Source: Nonomuraea fuscirosea
Lineage (GTDB): Bacteria; Actinomycetota; Actinomycetes; Streptosporangiales; Streptosporangiaceae
Direction: 5' to 3'
Length of the DNA stretch: 64,000 bases
Assembly (NCBI RefSeq): GCF_003001935.1
Contig: NZ_PVNG01000030.1
Coordinates: forward strand, 103,850-167,849
The translations under genes and the position numbers were made by a program. The notes below the pieces were generated by a model. The model saw nothing but the letters and a program-made list of their open reading frames with translations. It ran no database searches and was not told the DNA's origin. Below, piece by piece: positions 55,094-63,913 of the stretch. Each line of letters begins with the position of its first letter. Positions within the stretch are counted from its first letter, which is position 1.

Positions 55094-57388
55094 ATGGGGC
55101 GACTTCCGGAAGGTTTGAGCACTTATGGCAGCATGCCCGGTATGGGGACTCCTGAACTGCCGGTGCCGGACGGCCTGGTGCTACGGCCCTTCCGGGGCGT
55201 GCGTTTCGCTGTCGAAGATCCCGCCAAGGTGACCTCCCCGCCGTACGACCTGATCTCCGACGCCGACGTCGAGGCCCTCCTGGACTCTCACCCGAACAAC
55301 GTCGTACGCCTCATCCTTCCCTGCTCCACTCCCAGCGACTCCTCGTCCACGGCCCACCACGCCTCGGAACCGCCCGCCCCACCCGCTCACCGCCCAGCCG
55401 CAGCCTCCCTCACCACCGACCCCTCACCCACTGCCGACAACCCCTCGGCGCCCAGCACACCGCCCCACAACACAACGGACAAGACCTCACCCACCTCGCC
55501 GACCTCACCGACCTCACCGACCTCACCGACCTCACCGACCTCACCGACCACCGACGACACACCAGCCACCCACCAGCCCTCAAAACCTGAAACCTCAACC
55601 CATCTCCGGCCGGACGTGGCCTCTCCGACCGCCACCCAGTCGTCGCCTACCGCCGATCACGCCTCACAACCCAGCACACCGCCCCACAACACAACGGACA
55701 CGACCTCACCGACCTCACCGACCTCACCGACCTCACAGACCTCACAGACCTCACAGACCTCACAGACCTCACAGACCTCACAGACCTCACCGAGCACCGA
55801 CGACGCAGCAGCCACCCACCAGCTCACAGAACCCGGAGCCCCGCCCCACTTCCGGCCGGACGCGTCATCTCCAACCGGCGAGGTACCAGTCGAAGCCCGT
55901 TACGCCGAGGCCGGGAGAACGCTCAAAGCATGGCTGGCGGAAGGCGTGCTGGTCCCGGACGAGGTACCGGCACTGTACGTCTACGAGCAGAGCGGCCCCG
56001 ATGTCTTCCAGCGAGGCCTGATCGGAGACGTCGGCCTGGCCGACCCCGCGCAGCGCATCATCCTGCCGCACGAGGACGTCATGCCAGGCCCCGTCGCGGA
56101 CCGCCTCGCCCTCATGAGCACCACCCAGGCCAACCTCGAGCCCATCTTCCTGCTGTACGAGGGCGGCAGCGGCACCGCCACTGCCCTGGTGGACGAGGTG
56201 GCCGCCAAGCGACGCCCGCTGGTGACCGCCCATACCGAAGACGGCCTGACCCACCGCCTCTGGGCCATCACGGACCCGGTGGAGATCGCCGCGATCAACG
56301 CCGACCTCCACCACCGCCAGGCCCTGATCGCCGACGGCCACCACCGCTACGCCACGTACCGCGTCCTGCAACGCCAGGAACACGCCACCGCCCGCGAGCC
56401 CGGCATCAGCACCCCCAGCACAAGCCTCCCCGACACCAGCAGCCCCAGCGAGGGCCATACCAGCGCAGGCGAATCCAGCAAGGCCGACACCAACGCAGGC
56501 AACCTCAGCCAAACCCCTACCGACCCTGACAACACCGGCGAAGCCCGCACCCCCGCAGCCGACCCCAGCAAGGCCCACGCCAGCACAGACGAACCCAGCC
56601 GATCCCAAAGCAACGCAGACAACCCCAGTGAGGCCCACGCCAGCACAAACGAACCCGGCCAAGCTCAAATCACCGCGAGCGACCCCAACAAGGTCCGCGC
56701 CAGCACCGGCAAACCCAGCCAAGTCCGTACCAACGCAGGCAACTCAAGCGGGGCCCGCGCCAGCGCAGGCGACCCCGGCCAAGCCCAAACCAACGCGGGC
56801 AATCCCGGCGCGGGACGGGCTGGGCCGTGGGACTTCGGGCTGGCGCTGCTCGTGGACAGCGCCGCGTACCCGCCCGACCTCAAGGCCATCCACCGCGTGA
56901 TCCCGGGCCTCCCCCTCAGCGAGGCCACCGAGCGGGCGCGGAGCTTCTGGCAGGTGCGGTACTACGACGACCTGGCGAGCGGCCTGGCCGCGCTGGACAG
57001 CGTGCCGGAGCCCGCCTTCCTGTTGGCCGGCGAGGGAGGCTCGAGGCTGCTCACCGACCCGGATCCGGTGCGGCTGGCCCGCGCCATGCCGCCCGATCAC
57101 TCCGACCGGTGGAACTCGCTCAACACCTCCATCCTCACCGAGTTCGTCCTGCCCGTGGTGTGGGGCATGCGCGACAACGACCGGACCGTGCGCATCGTCC
57201 ACCACGACACCGACGCCGCGGCCCGGCTCGCCGTACGCACGGGCGGCACCGCCGTGATCCTCAGGCCGCTAGCGATCGAGGACGTGCTGGCGGTGGCCGC
57301 CGGCGGCGAACGCGTGCCCCGCAAGTCCACCTCCTTCGGCCCCAAACCGAGAACCGGCCTGGTCCTGCGCACGTTCGCGATCGACTGA
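55094..57388 (+). CDS. DUF1015-family protein with two repeat-filled insertions
   Basis: 764 residues; the family is usually about 410-430. The DUF1015 core is intact: RPFRGVRF, TSPPYDLIS, HPNNVVRLILP, ALYVYEQ, then ADGHHRYATY, WDFGLALLVD, and a C-terminal RVPRKSTSFGPKPRTGLVLRTF. Two insertions, about 77-263 and 429-575, consist of Ser/Thr/Pro- and Asn/Ala/Ser-rich repeats with no stop codons. Function of the family is unknown (an HPr-serine kinase-like role has been suggested). ATG 55094; ATG 55142 (MGTPELPVPDG) is also plausible. Confidence 0.92.
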   Translation: MGRLPEGLSTYGSMPGMGTPELPVPDGLVLRPFRGVRFAVEDPAKVTSPPYDLISDADVEALLDSHPNNVVRLILPCSTPSDSSSTAHHASEPPAPPAHRPAAASLTTDPSPTADNPSAPSTPPHNTTDKTSPTSPTSPTSPTSPTSPTSPTTDDTPATHQPSKPETSTHLRPDVASPTATQSSPTADHASQPSTPPHNTTDTTSPTSPTSPTSQTSQTSQTSQTSQTSQTSPSTDDAAATHQLTEPGAPPHFRPDASSPTGEVPVEARYAEAGRTLKAWLAEGVLVPDEVPALYVYEQSGPDVFQRGLIGDVGLADPAQRIILPHEDVMPGPVADRLALMSTTQANLEPIFLLYEGGSGTATALVDEVAAKRRPLVTAHTEDGLTHRLWAITDPVEIAAINADLHHRQALIADGHHRYATYRVLQRQEHATAREPGISTPSTSLPDTSSPSEGHTSAGESSKADTNAGNLSQTPTDPDNTGEARTPAADPSKAHASTDEPSRSQSNADNPSEAHASTNEPGQAQITASDPNKVRASTGKPSQVRTNAGNSSGARASAGDPGQAQTNAGNPGAGRAGPWDFGLALLVDSAAYPPDLKAIHRVIPGLPLSEATERARSFWQVRYYDDLASGLAALDSVPEPAFLLAGEGGSRLLTDPDPVRLARAMPPDHSDRWNSLNTSILTEFVLPVVWGMRDNDRTVRIVHHDTDAAARLAVRTGGTAVILRPLAIEDVLAVAAGGERVPRKSTSFGPKPRTGLVLRTFAID
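55437..55803. repeat. Repeat insertion 1 of the DUF1015 gene
   Basis: A 219-bp (73-codon) direct duplication: CCCAGCACACCGCCCCACAA at 55451 and 55670. Each copy contains a 9-bp microsatellite, GACCTCACC (TSP, about 55483-55552) or GACCTCACA (TSQ, about 55702-55792). Confidence 0.9.
56440..56815. repeat. Repeat insertion 2 of the DUF1015 gene: 60-bp tandem repeats
   Basis: At least five to six degenerate units with an exact 60-bp (20-codon) period, in register at 56461, 56521, 56581, 56641, 56701 and 56761. The encoded unit is of the type NPSxAxASTxEPxQxQxNA. The array lies between ADGHHRYATY and WDFGLALLVD. Confidence 0.92.
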
Positions 57389-57446
57389 GTGCCGGGCCGC
57401 CGACGAAGTGCATGCTCTGCCGTCCCGCGCTGCGGGCTCCCTCCGG

Positions 57447-57857
57447 TCAGACGGCAGGCGCCAGGTAGGGGACCTGCCGGGGGATCAGGACGGCGAGACT
57501 GCCCACGCCGCCGTCGCCGACCGGATCGGCGGGCTCTGTCAGCTCCGCCTCGTAGGGTCTGGCGGAGCTCACCTCCACCTCGTACCGCCAGATCTTGGCG
57601 GCCGAGGGGCCGAAGACGCGGCAACGGAACGACCCCGTCACCTCGATGTAGTCGCGGGGTTTGAGTGCGCGGACCACGGCGGCGGTCTCCGGGTTGAACG
57701 TGACGCACGGAACGCTGTCCGTGAGGGCGGCGCCGCGTCTGTGACGTCGGCGGCGCACGATGATGCGCCACTTCGACACGGTGTCGCCGCTCGGCAACGG
57801 GTGATCCTCGACCGGCGCTGACAGTCTCCCCACCAGCAAGACTTCGTTTCGATCCAC
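57447..57857 (-). CDS. Divergent single-stranded-DNA-binding (OB-fold) protein
   Basis: 136 residues. NEVLLVGRLSAPVEDHPLPSG, WRIIVRRRR, VPCVTF and the RDYIEVTGSFRCRVF then YEVEVSSARPY pattern fit the SSB OB fold, but the usual acidic C-terminal tip (DDIPF) is absent. It ends with a hydrophobic LIPRQVPYLAPAV. GTG 57857 has AGGAGGACG upstream. It is a paralogue rather than the replicative SSB. Confidence 0.82.
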   Translation of the reverse strand: MDRNEVLLVGRLSAPVEDHPLPSGDTVSKWRIIVRRRRHRRGAALTDSVPCVTFNPETAAVVRALKPRDYIEVTGSFRCRVFGPSAAKIWRYEVEVSSARPYEAELTEPADPVGDGGVGSLAVLIPRQVPYLAPAV

Positions 57858-57966
57858 GGTCGTCCTCCTATCGGTGCTCTGGTGAGGATCACTCTCTACG
57901 ATGAGGGGACGCCGGAGCGGCCCGAACGCCGTTCTGGGGATAACGGCTGGACGATCAGGAGTGCCT

Positions 57967-58893
57967 GTGGACAACATCACCGCGCTTGGCGGCGACGTCT
58001 ATGAGATCGACACCAGAATGGCTGGATATGCGGGCATCACGGCGGGCTACCTCATCCTGAGCGACCGGCCCTGCCTGGTGGAGACGGGCACCTCGACCTC
58101 GGCCCCCGTGGTGCGCGACGCGATCGCCTCACTGGGCGTCGGCCCCGACGACCTGGCCACCGTCGTCGTGACCCACATCCACCTCGACCACGCCGGCGGA
58201 GTGGGCGACATGGCCAGGTTCTTCCCGTCCGCGCAGGTCGTCGTACACGAGAAGGGCGCACGCCACCTCGCCGAGCCGTCCCGGCTCATGGCCAGCGCCC
58301 GCATGGTCTGGGGCGACAAGCTCGACACCCTCTTCGGCGAGCTGGCTCCCACCGAAGCCGAACGCATCCTCGCCCTCGGCGACACCGGCGCCATCGACCT
58401 GGGCAACGGGCGCACGCTGAGCAGCCACTACTCCCCCGGCCACGCCAAGCACCACGTCGGCCTCGTCGACTCCGCCACCGGCGACCTGTACGTCGGGGAC
58501 GCGGCCGGCGTCTATCTGCCCGAAACCGGAGACCTGCGCCCCGCGACCCCTCCGCCGGACTTCGACCTGAAGACCGCGCTCGACTCGATCGCCCTGTTCG
58601 AGGCACTTGGGCCGCAGAGGTTACTGTTCAGCCACTACGGGCCGGTCGAGGCGGTTCAGGAGACGCTTGAACGGTCTGCGGAAGAGCTCCGGGTCTGGGT
58701 GGATCTCACGCAGCAGGCCCGGTCGGAGGGCCTGGACCTGGACCACGCCGTCGCCATGGTCAGGGACCGCACCAAGGAGCGCTACAGCGCGCTGACCGCC
58801 GATGAGGCCACGGCGGAGCAGTTCGAGCTGTTGAACGGCGCCGCGTCGAACGTCGCGGGGATCTTGCACTGGCTCGACCGCACCTCACCATGA
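57967..58893 (+). CDS. Metallo-beta-lactamase-fold hydrolase
   Basis: 308 residues. The metal motif THIHLDHAGG, HYSPGHAKHHVG, VGDAAG and a late FSHYGP supply the ligands. The family includes actinobacterial MBL hydrolases of unknown substrate. GTG 57967 was preferred for AGGAG at proper spacing; GTG 57961 is also in frame. It is divergent from the SSB-like gene. Confidence 0.88.
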   Translation: MDNITALGGDVYEIDTRMAGYAGITAGYLILSDRPCLVETGTSTSAPVVRDAIASLGVGPDDLATVVVTHIHLDHAGGVGDMARFFPSAQVVVHEKGARHLAEPSRLMASARMVWGDKLDTLFGELAPTEAERILALGDTGAIDLGNGRTLSSHYSPGHAKHHVGLVDSATGDLYVGDAAGVYLPETGDLRPATPPPDFDLKTALDSIALFEALGPQRLLFSHYGPVEAVQETLERSAEELRVWVDLTQQARSEGLDLDHAVAMVRDRTKERYSALTADEATAEQFELLNGAASNVAGILHWLDRTSP

Positions 58894-60167
58894 GCCCACT
58901 TCGAGAACGCGAGGGCTAAGGCGAACGCGCGACGACATCACGACCGTAGTGATTCCATCGCGCCGCGACAGCGGATGCAGATCCTTTGGCCCCGGCTGAC
59001 GGCCATGCCACCGCTGGGGGCCTCGGGTCATGCCGGCAGCCCGCCGTCATGCTCGGCGCCGCTGCCGCAGGCTTCGTCGGGTCAGTGTGCCGTCGCGATT
59101 CCGTCACGCCCGTTGGCATTCCATGCCACCGCCGTGAAAGCTGTCGTGTCGGCCCGTCGTCGCCAAGGCTGTCGCCGCATTTCGATCGCATCCGCATGCC
59201 GTCGCGATCTCGTCATCTCCGCAGATCCGGCCAGCAGCCACGCGGCCACTGCGGCGTCGGCCATCCGGCCTGCCCTCGCACCACGGCCGCCACCGCAGCT
59301 CGATCGCATCGACCTGCCATCGCCGTCACGCCCTCCGGCTGACGCCCCGCCGTGGGATCGTCGTCCAGCCGCCCTCACACCACGCCACCGCCGCAGCTCG
59401 ACTGCCTCGCCTGCCATCGCCGTCACGCCACCCCGGCCGATAGCCACTCCAGTAAGCCGAATGCGTCAGGCTGCCGTCATAGTTCGACGCCTCCGTCTGA
59501 GTCGCGATTCCAGCGCGTTACATCCCGGCGGAAGGCGTAGGGTCACGTCCCGTCGAGTGGTGTAGAACCGGCCCTCATCGGTGCGGCGCCTTCAACGAAG
59601 GTGGCCATCGCGTGAGTCTCTGTGTGACAGCGCCAAGTAACACGCAGGGGAGAAACGACGCGATGGCCGTGGACCAGGCCGCCCTGTCAAATGGCCTTTC
59701 GGCACTGAAAGCTCCGAGGCGCGGGGACACCCCACGGCGATGGTGAGCGCCCATACGGTGGCTGGGCACGTCTGGCTTCAGGCCCATGGTCGTGCGCGCC
59801 CGTTCGGTCGCGCGTGTCTGTGCGATCGTCCGCCGATGCGGTCGTTCGCGCCTACGCGGTTGAGGCCACCCGTGCAGCACTCGGCCCACCGGCGACGTCA
59901 GCCGAGGCGAGCATCCAGGTCGTCCAGTTCGTCATCTCGAACGCGCGGTCGCTTCGCGCTCACCACACCGCATCTCTGCCACGGGCGGGCAGGAGCCACA
60001 TCGCACGGCGACCCAAGGTCTCTGTTTCATCGGACGAATCCGCAGCTCACGAATGGGTTCCGCCCCGACGATCCACCGCCGAGCAGAGCCGGACGGACGA
60101 TTTCCCATGGCTCACACGACACCGCCTCCCCCGGCAAATCCAGAGGAGGCGGTGTGTGGAGTATGAG
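58894..60167. other. 1.27-kb spacer without a convincing gene, with decayed repeats
   Basis: No frame has plausible composition. A composite unit recurs at roughly 100-bp intervals: GCCGTCGCGATTCCGTCACG at 59089, GCCGTCGCGATCTCGTCATC at 59198, GCCATCGCCGTCACGCC at 59317 and 59413. CGCAGCTCGAT(C/T)GC-type words precede the later copies. The right half (59560-60110) has no repeat seen and no RNA family recognised. Confidence 0.6.
60119..60155 (-). terminator. Hairpin downstream of the RG-rich gene
   Basis: ACACCGCCTCC (60119-60129) and GGAGGCGGTGT (60145-60155) form a perfect 11-bp stem, 12 bases past the stop codon. No U-tract follows. Confidence 0.65.
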
Positions 60168-62975
60168 TCAGTCGTTCTTGGGCTTGTCCGTGGACGCCTC
60201 GTTGGAGTCGTCGAGCACGTCGCCGAAGTTCGGCTCGATGAACGCCGGCGTGATCCCCGGCGGCTCGGTCGGCTCCGACGCCTTCTCCGCCTTGTCCTGT
60301 CGAGCCGTGTCAACCTCGGGCTCCTGACCGCGAGCAGGGTCAGCCTCCGGCCCCTGGTCAACGGGCTCCGCAGAGTCGTCAGGTACGGTTTGCGCCGCCT
60401 CAGGCTCTACGCCAGCCTGCTGTGCATCGGCACCGACCTCAGCAACGGTGGATCCACCCTGCACGACACCGGCCTGGTCCTCGACCGCCGGGGTCTGAGA
60501 CTCGACCGGCTCGGCCTCGGACGCGGAGTCCTCGACCGCCGGTACGACGACGGAATCGTCCCGTTCCGGCGCTTCGTCCAGAACGTCACCAGACGCCAGA
60601 AGGTCGCCGGCCTCGGCGAGAGCAGCGGCGTCATCGACACCGTCCTCGTCGTCGTTTTCGTCCTCGTCCACCTCAGCCGAGACCTCAGAGACGTCGTCTC
60701 CGTCGAAGTCCTCGTCGAGGTCGTCCGAGTCGTCGGCCGCGCCGTCCAGCCCGGCCTCCTCGTCGTAGTCCTCCTCGACGTCCTCGATGACGGCCCCGGT
60801 CAGCTCCGCGTATCGCTCGGCCGCGTCCGTCTCGCCGTCCTCGTCGAACGCCATCGCGCGGCCGAACCACTCGGTGGCCGCCTCCTGGTGCCCGGCGTCG
60901 GCCAGCGCGTCCGCGTACGCGAAGGCCAGCCGCGCCGACCACGGCTTGGGCTGCGGGTCGCGCAGCTCGGGAAGGCGCTGCAGGGTGATCACGGCTGCGT
61001 CGTGCTGGCCGAGGTCCCGGCGGGCGCCGGACTCGACGATGGTCAGCTCGATGCGCCCGTCGCGGTCGAGACGCTCGGCCTCGGGCGAACGTACGAGGTC
61101 GATGGCCCGCTCGGGACGACCGAGACCGCGCTCGCAGTCGGCCATGACCGCCAGGTACGCCTCCGAACCCGTCATCCGCCTGGCCGCCCGCAGGTCGCTC
61201 AGCGCCTCCGAGAAGTGTCCGGCCCGGTAGGCGACGATGCCCGCTGCCTCCCGTACGACGCCGATGCGAGCCGCGAACCTGCGCGCCACCTTGGTGTGCT
61301 CGTGTGCCTGATCGGGATCGTCCTCTTCGAGCGCGCGCTCGGCGGCGACCAGGTGCCGGCCGACGAGGTCGGCCAGGTCGCCGGGGAGGGAACGCAGTTC
61401 CTCGAGGACTTCCTTGTCGAGCTCGTCGACGGTGATGTCGGGAGCCATCTCGGGCAGCTTCTCGCGCTGCGGAGCGGCCTCGCCGTCCCGGTCCGGCCGG
61501 CCGTACCGGGCCCGTGTACCGGAACGCTCATCACGGTCATCCCGCGAGAACGGCCTGGAGTCCCGCTGGTCCCTGTCCCGGTCACCGCCGAAACCGCCTT
61601 CGCGCCGGTCGCGGTAGCCACCCTCGCGCCGGTCGGAGTAGCCCTCGCGACGTCCGCCGTAGCCGCCCTCACGGCGCGGCCCGCGATCGTCACGGAAGCC
61701 ACCTTCACGGCGAGGTCCGCGGTCCTGGTAACCACCCTCACGGCGAGGTCCACGATCCTGGAAGCCGCCGCCCTCGCGACGGGGTCCGCGATCCTGGAAC
61801 CCACCCTCGCGCCGCGGTCCGCGATCGTCACGCCCACCGCCGGCACCACGAGGCCCGCGATCATCACGGAACCCGCCCTCACGACGCGGCCCGCGATCCT
61901 GGTAACCACCCTCACGGCGGGGTCCACGATCCTGGAACCCGCCGCCTTCACGACGAGGACCGTAACCACCCTCACGCCGATCACCGTAGCCACCCTCACG
62001 ACGAGGACCACGATCATCCCTGTCCCGATAGGTACGACGTCCGTCGTCTTCGCGGCGCGGCCCACGGTCCTGGTAACCGCCGCCCTCGCGACGGGGTCCG
62101 CGATCCTGGAACCCACCCTCACGACGGGCGCCGTAACCGCCGCCTTCGCCGCGTGGGCCCCGGTCCCCACGGTCGTCACGGTAGCCGCCCTCACGGCGCG
62201 GCCCGCGATCGTCACGGAACCCGCCCTCACGGCGAGGTCCGCGGTCCTGGTAACCACCCTCACGGCGAGGTCCACGATCCTGGAAGCCGCCGCCCTCGCG
62301 ACGGGGTCCGCGATCCTGGAACCCACCCTCGCGCCGCGGTCCGCGATCGTCACGCCCACCGCCGGCACCACGAGGCCCGCGATCATCACGGAACCCGCCC
62401 TCACGACGCGGCCCGCGATCCTGGTAACCACCCTCACGACGGGGTCCACGATCCTGGAACCCGCCCCCCTCGCGACGAGGACCGTAACCACCCTCACGCC
62501 GATCACCGTAGCCACCCTCACGACGAGGACCACGATCATCCCTGTCCCGATAGGTACGGCGATCGTCACCGCGAGGTCCGCGGTCATCACCGTCGCGCCG
62601 GGGGGCGCGGTTGTCGCGGTAGCCGCCCTCACGGCGCGGACCCCGGTCCTGATAGCCGCCTTCGCGGCGCGGCCCGCGATCATCCCGATCGCGGTACGTA
62701 CGGCGCTCGTCGCCGTCACGGCGTGCCGGGCGGTCGTCCCTGGAGTCGTCCCGCCTGGGCCCTCTGTCGCCGCGGTTGTAGGACCGCGACCCTTCGCCGG
62801 AACGGAACGGACGGTCCCCGCCGGAGTCTCGCCCGCGGGAGCCGTAGCCGCCGCTCCTGTCACCTCCGCCCGAGCGCTTGTCCTCGTGCTCGCCGCCCCC
62901 GCGCTGTCCGCCGTCCGGTCCGTTATCTCTGTTCACTTCTGGTCCATTTCGTTGGCTCACCCAGCGGACTCTCAA
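60168..62975 (-). CDS. RG-rich N-terminal domain / TPR protein with acidic tail
   Basis: About 935 residues in three parts. Residues 1-500 are an Arg/Gly/Asp-rich disordered region built of DRGPRREGGYQ-type repeats, reminiscent of RGG RNA-binding domains. Residues about 502-730 form a conserved actinobacterial TPR-like domain (ELRSLPGDLADLVGRHL, VVREAAGIVAYRAGHFSEALSDLRAARRM, ADCERGLGRPERAI). Residues 730-935 are acidic. In remembered relatives the RG part is much shorter. A near-identical block is duplicated 174 codons apart. The start is uncertain: TTG 62975, GTG 62960 or GTG 62936. Confidence 0.85.
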   Translation of the reverse strand: MRVRWVSQRNGPEVNRDNGPDGGQRGGGEHEDKRSGGGDRSGGYGSRGRDSGGDRPFRSGEGSRSYNRGDRGPRRDDSRDDRPARRDGDERRTYRDRDDRGPRREGGYQDRGPRREGGYRDNRAPRRDGDDRGPRGDDRRTYRDRDDRGPRREGGYGDRREGGYGPRREGGGFQDRGPRREGGYQDRGPRREGGFRDDRGPRGAGGGRDDRGPRREGGFQDRGPRREGGGFQDRGPRREGGYQDRGPRREGGFRDDRGPRREGGYRDDRGDRGPRGEGGGYGARREGGFQDRGPRREGGGYQDRGPRREDDGRRTYRDRDDRGPRREGGYGDRREGGYGPRREGGGFQDRGPRREGGYQDRGPRREGGFRDDRGPRGAGGGRDDRGPRREGGFQDRGPRREGGGFQDRGPRREGGYQDRGPRREGGFRDDRGPRREGGYGGRREGYSDRREGGYRDRREGGFGGDRDRDQRDSRPFSRDDRDERSGTRARYGRPDRDGEAAPQREKLPEMAPDITVDELDKEVLEELRSLPGDLADLVGRHLVAAERALEEDDPDQAHEHTKVARRFAARIGVVREAAGIVAYRAGHFSEALSDLRAARRMTGSEAYLAVMADCERGLGRPERAIDLVRSPEAERLDRDGRIELTIVESGARRDLGQHDAAVITLQRLPELRDPQPKPWSARLAFAYADALADAGHQEAATEWFGRAMAFDEDGETDAAERYAELTGAVIEDVEEDYDEEAGLDGAADDSDDLDEDFDGDDVSEVSAEVDEDENDDEDGVDDAAALAEAGDLLASGDVLDEAPERDDSVVVPAVEDSASEAEPVESQTPAVEDQAGVVQGGSTVAEVGADAQQAGVEPEAAQTVPDDSAEPVDQGPEADPARGQEPEVDTARQDKAEKASEPTEPPGITPAFIEPNFGDVLDDSNEASTDKPKND
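61660..62558. repeat. 377-bp direct duplication inside the RG-rich gene
   Basis: Block 61660-62036 recurs at 62182-62558, offset exactly 522 bp (174 codons). By eye about seven mismatches. Within the blocks, shorter 33-bp-class DRGPRREGGYQ units are tandemly arranged. Confidence 0.92.
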
Positions 62976-63866
62976 CGACGGTCCACCGTGGCTGGTCGCC
63001 GCCCACCCTGGGCCTTACGCGACGAAGGCCACCCGTGGGGGTGGCCCGGTGTGCCTCCAGCCTAGCAAGCCGTGGAACGTCCACGAGCCTGTCCAACCGG
63101 GATATCGACAATGCCCAAACCCGGACAAGCAAGACCGCGCTCCCATGCACCTCGCCGGCACGCAACAGCCGAGCCCTGCCTTCGATTTCCGCTCACTCCC
63201 CGAGCAATCCCGCCGACATCTGCCACTCGCCATATGACGGTCGGGAAACCCACCCATATGAACGGTCAACGCCAGCATCAGAGATATGTACGTCGACATC
63301 CGGCTTTTCATCATGGCCGGCATCCACGCATGAAGAGCTCAGCGTAGCTGCGGCTCGATAGGTCGTCTGACGCCGTTCGCGGCCGCTTGGCCGGCCGTCG
63401 ATTGCCCAAGCCCCTCGACACAGCCGCCCCCAGGAGCGTCTAGGCAAGGCTGTTCCAAGGGCAGGGCTGGGCTTGGGCCGTCCCCAGGGAAGGGTCTGGG
63501 TGCGGATCTCTTCAAGGGCTGCCCCGAGGGGACGGTCTGGGAAGGGCCGTCCTTAGGGGATGTCGAGGCAGATCCGCCTGCCGATAAGTGAAGGGGCAGG
63601 TAAAGGAAGTTCAGGTGACCTATGCGTGCAGCGTCAGTGCGGGACCGTGATAATGATCACCTGGCCGCTGGTGTGGCGAAGGAGATGCTGCGACTCGTCG
63701 TCGCGCTCGCCTGGCCCTGCCGCTGGTGCCGGTGATCAGGTCACAGGAGCCGGCTGGGATCAGGGTCGCCACCTACGAGGTCCCAACAATCCATGTCGGA
63801 GAACTTGGGCGCGTCCTCCTTGTGACTCAGATGGAGGAGGCCAAAAAGGGTCCGGAAATGCAAGAA
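62976..63866. other. Intergenic region before the rRNA operon end
   Basis: About 890 bp without a convincing gene. A short minus-strand frame (about 63199-63334) has unusually protein-like composition (DVDVHISDAGVDRSYGW) but no family is recognised. GGGCCGTCC and AAGGGTCTGGG words repeat around 63470-63560. A 37-codon plus-strand frame at 63622-63735 with AAAGGAAG upstream is possible but unsupported. Confidence 0.5.
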
Positions 63867-63900
63867 GAGGGCCCCGACGCTGTGAAGCGTCGGAACCCTC
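63867..63900 (-). terminator. rRNA operon terminator
   Basis: Minus-strand stem: GAGGG/CCCTC and CCGACGC/GCGTCGG helices with a small internal mismatch and a 6-base loop, followed by TTCTTGCATTT. It is directly downstream of the 5S rRNA 3' end. Confidence 0.88.
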
Positions 63901-63913
63901 TCCATGAAAGATT

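Noticed and set aside
55437..56815. CRISPR-like array in the DUF1015 gene
   Set aside because: Units are contiguous in-frame coding repeats without unique spacers.
59814..63065. A 1083-codon plus-strand frame antisense to the RG-rich TPR gene
   Set aside because: Its Thr/Ala/Val repeats are the reverse complement of the RG repeats; no domain is recognised, and the minus-strand TPR domain is conserved.
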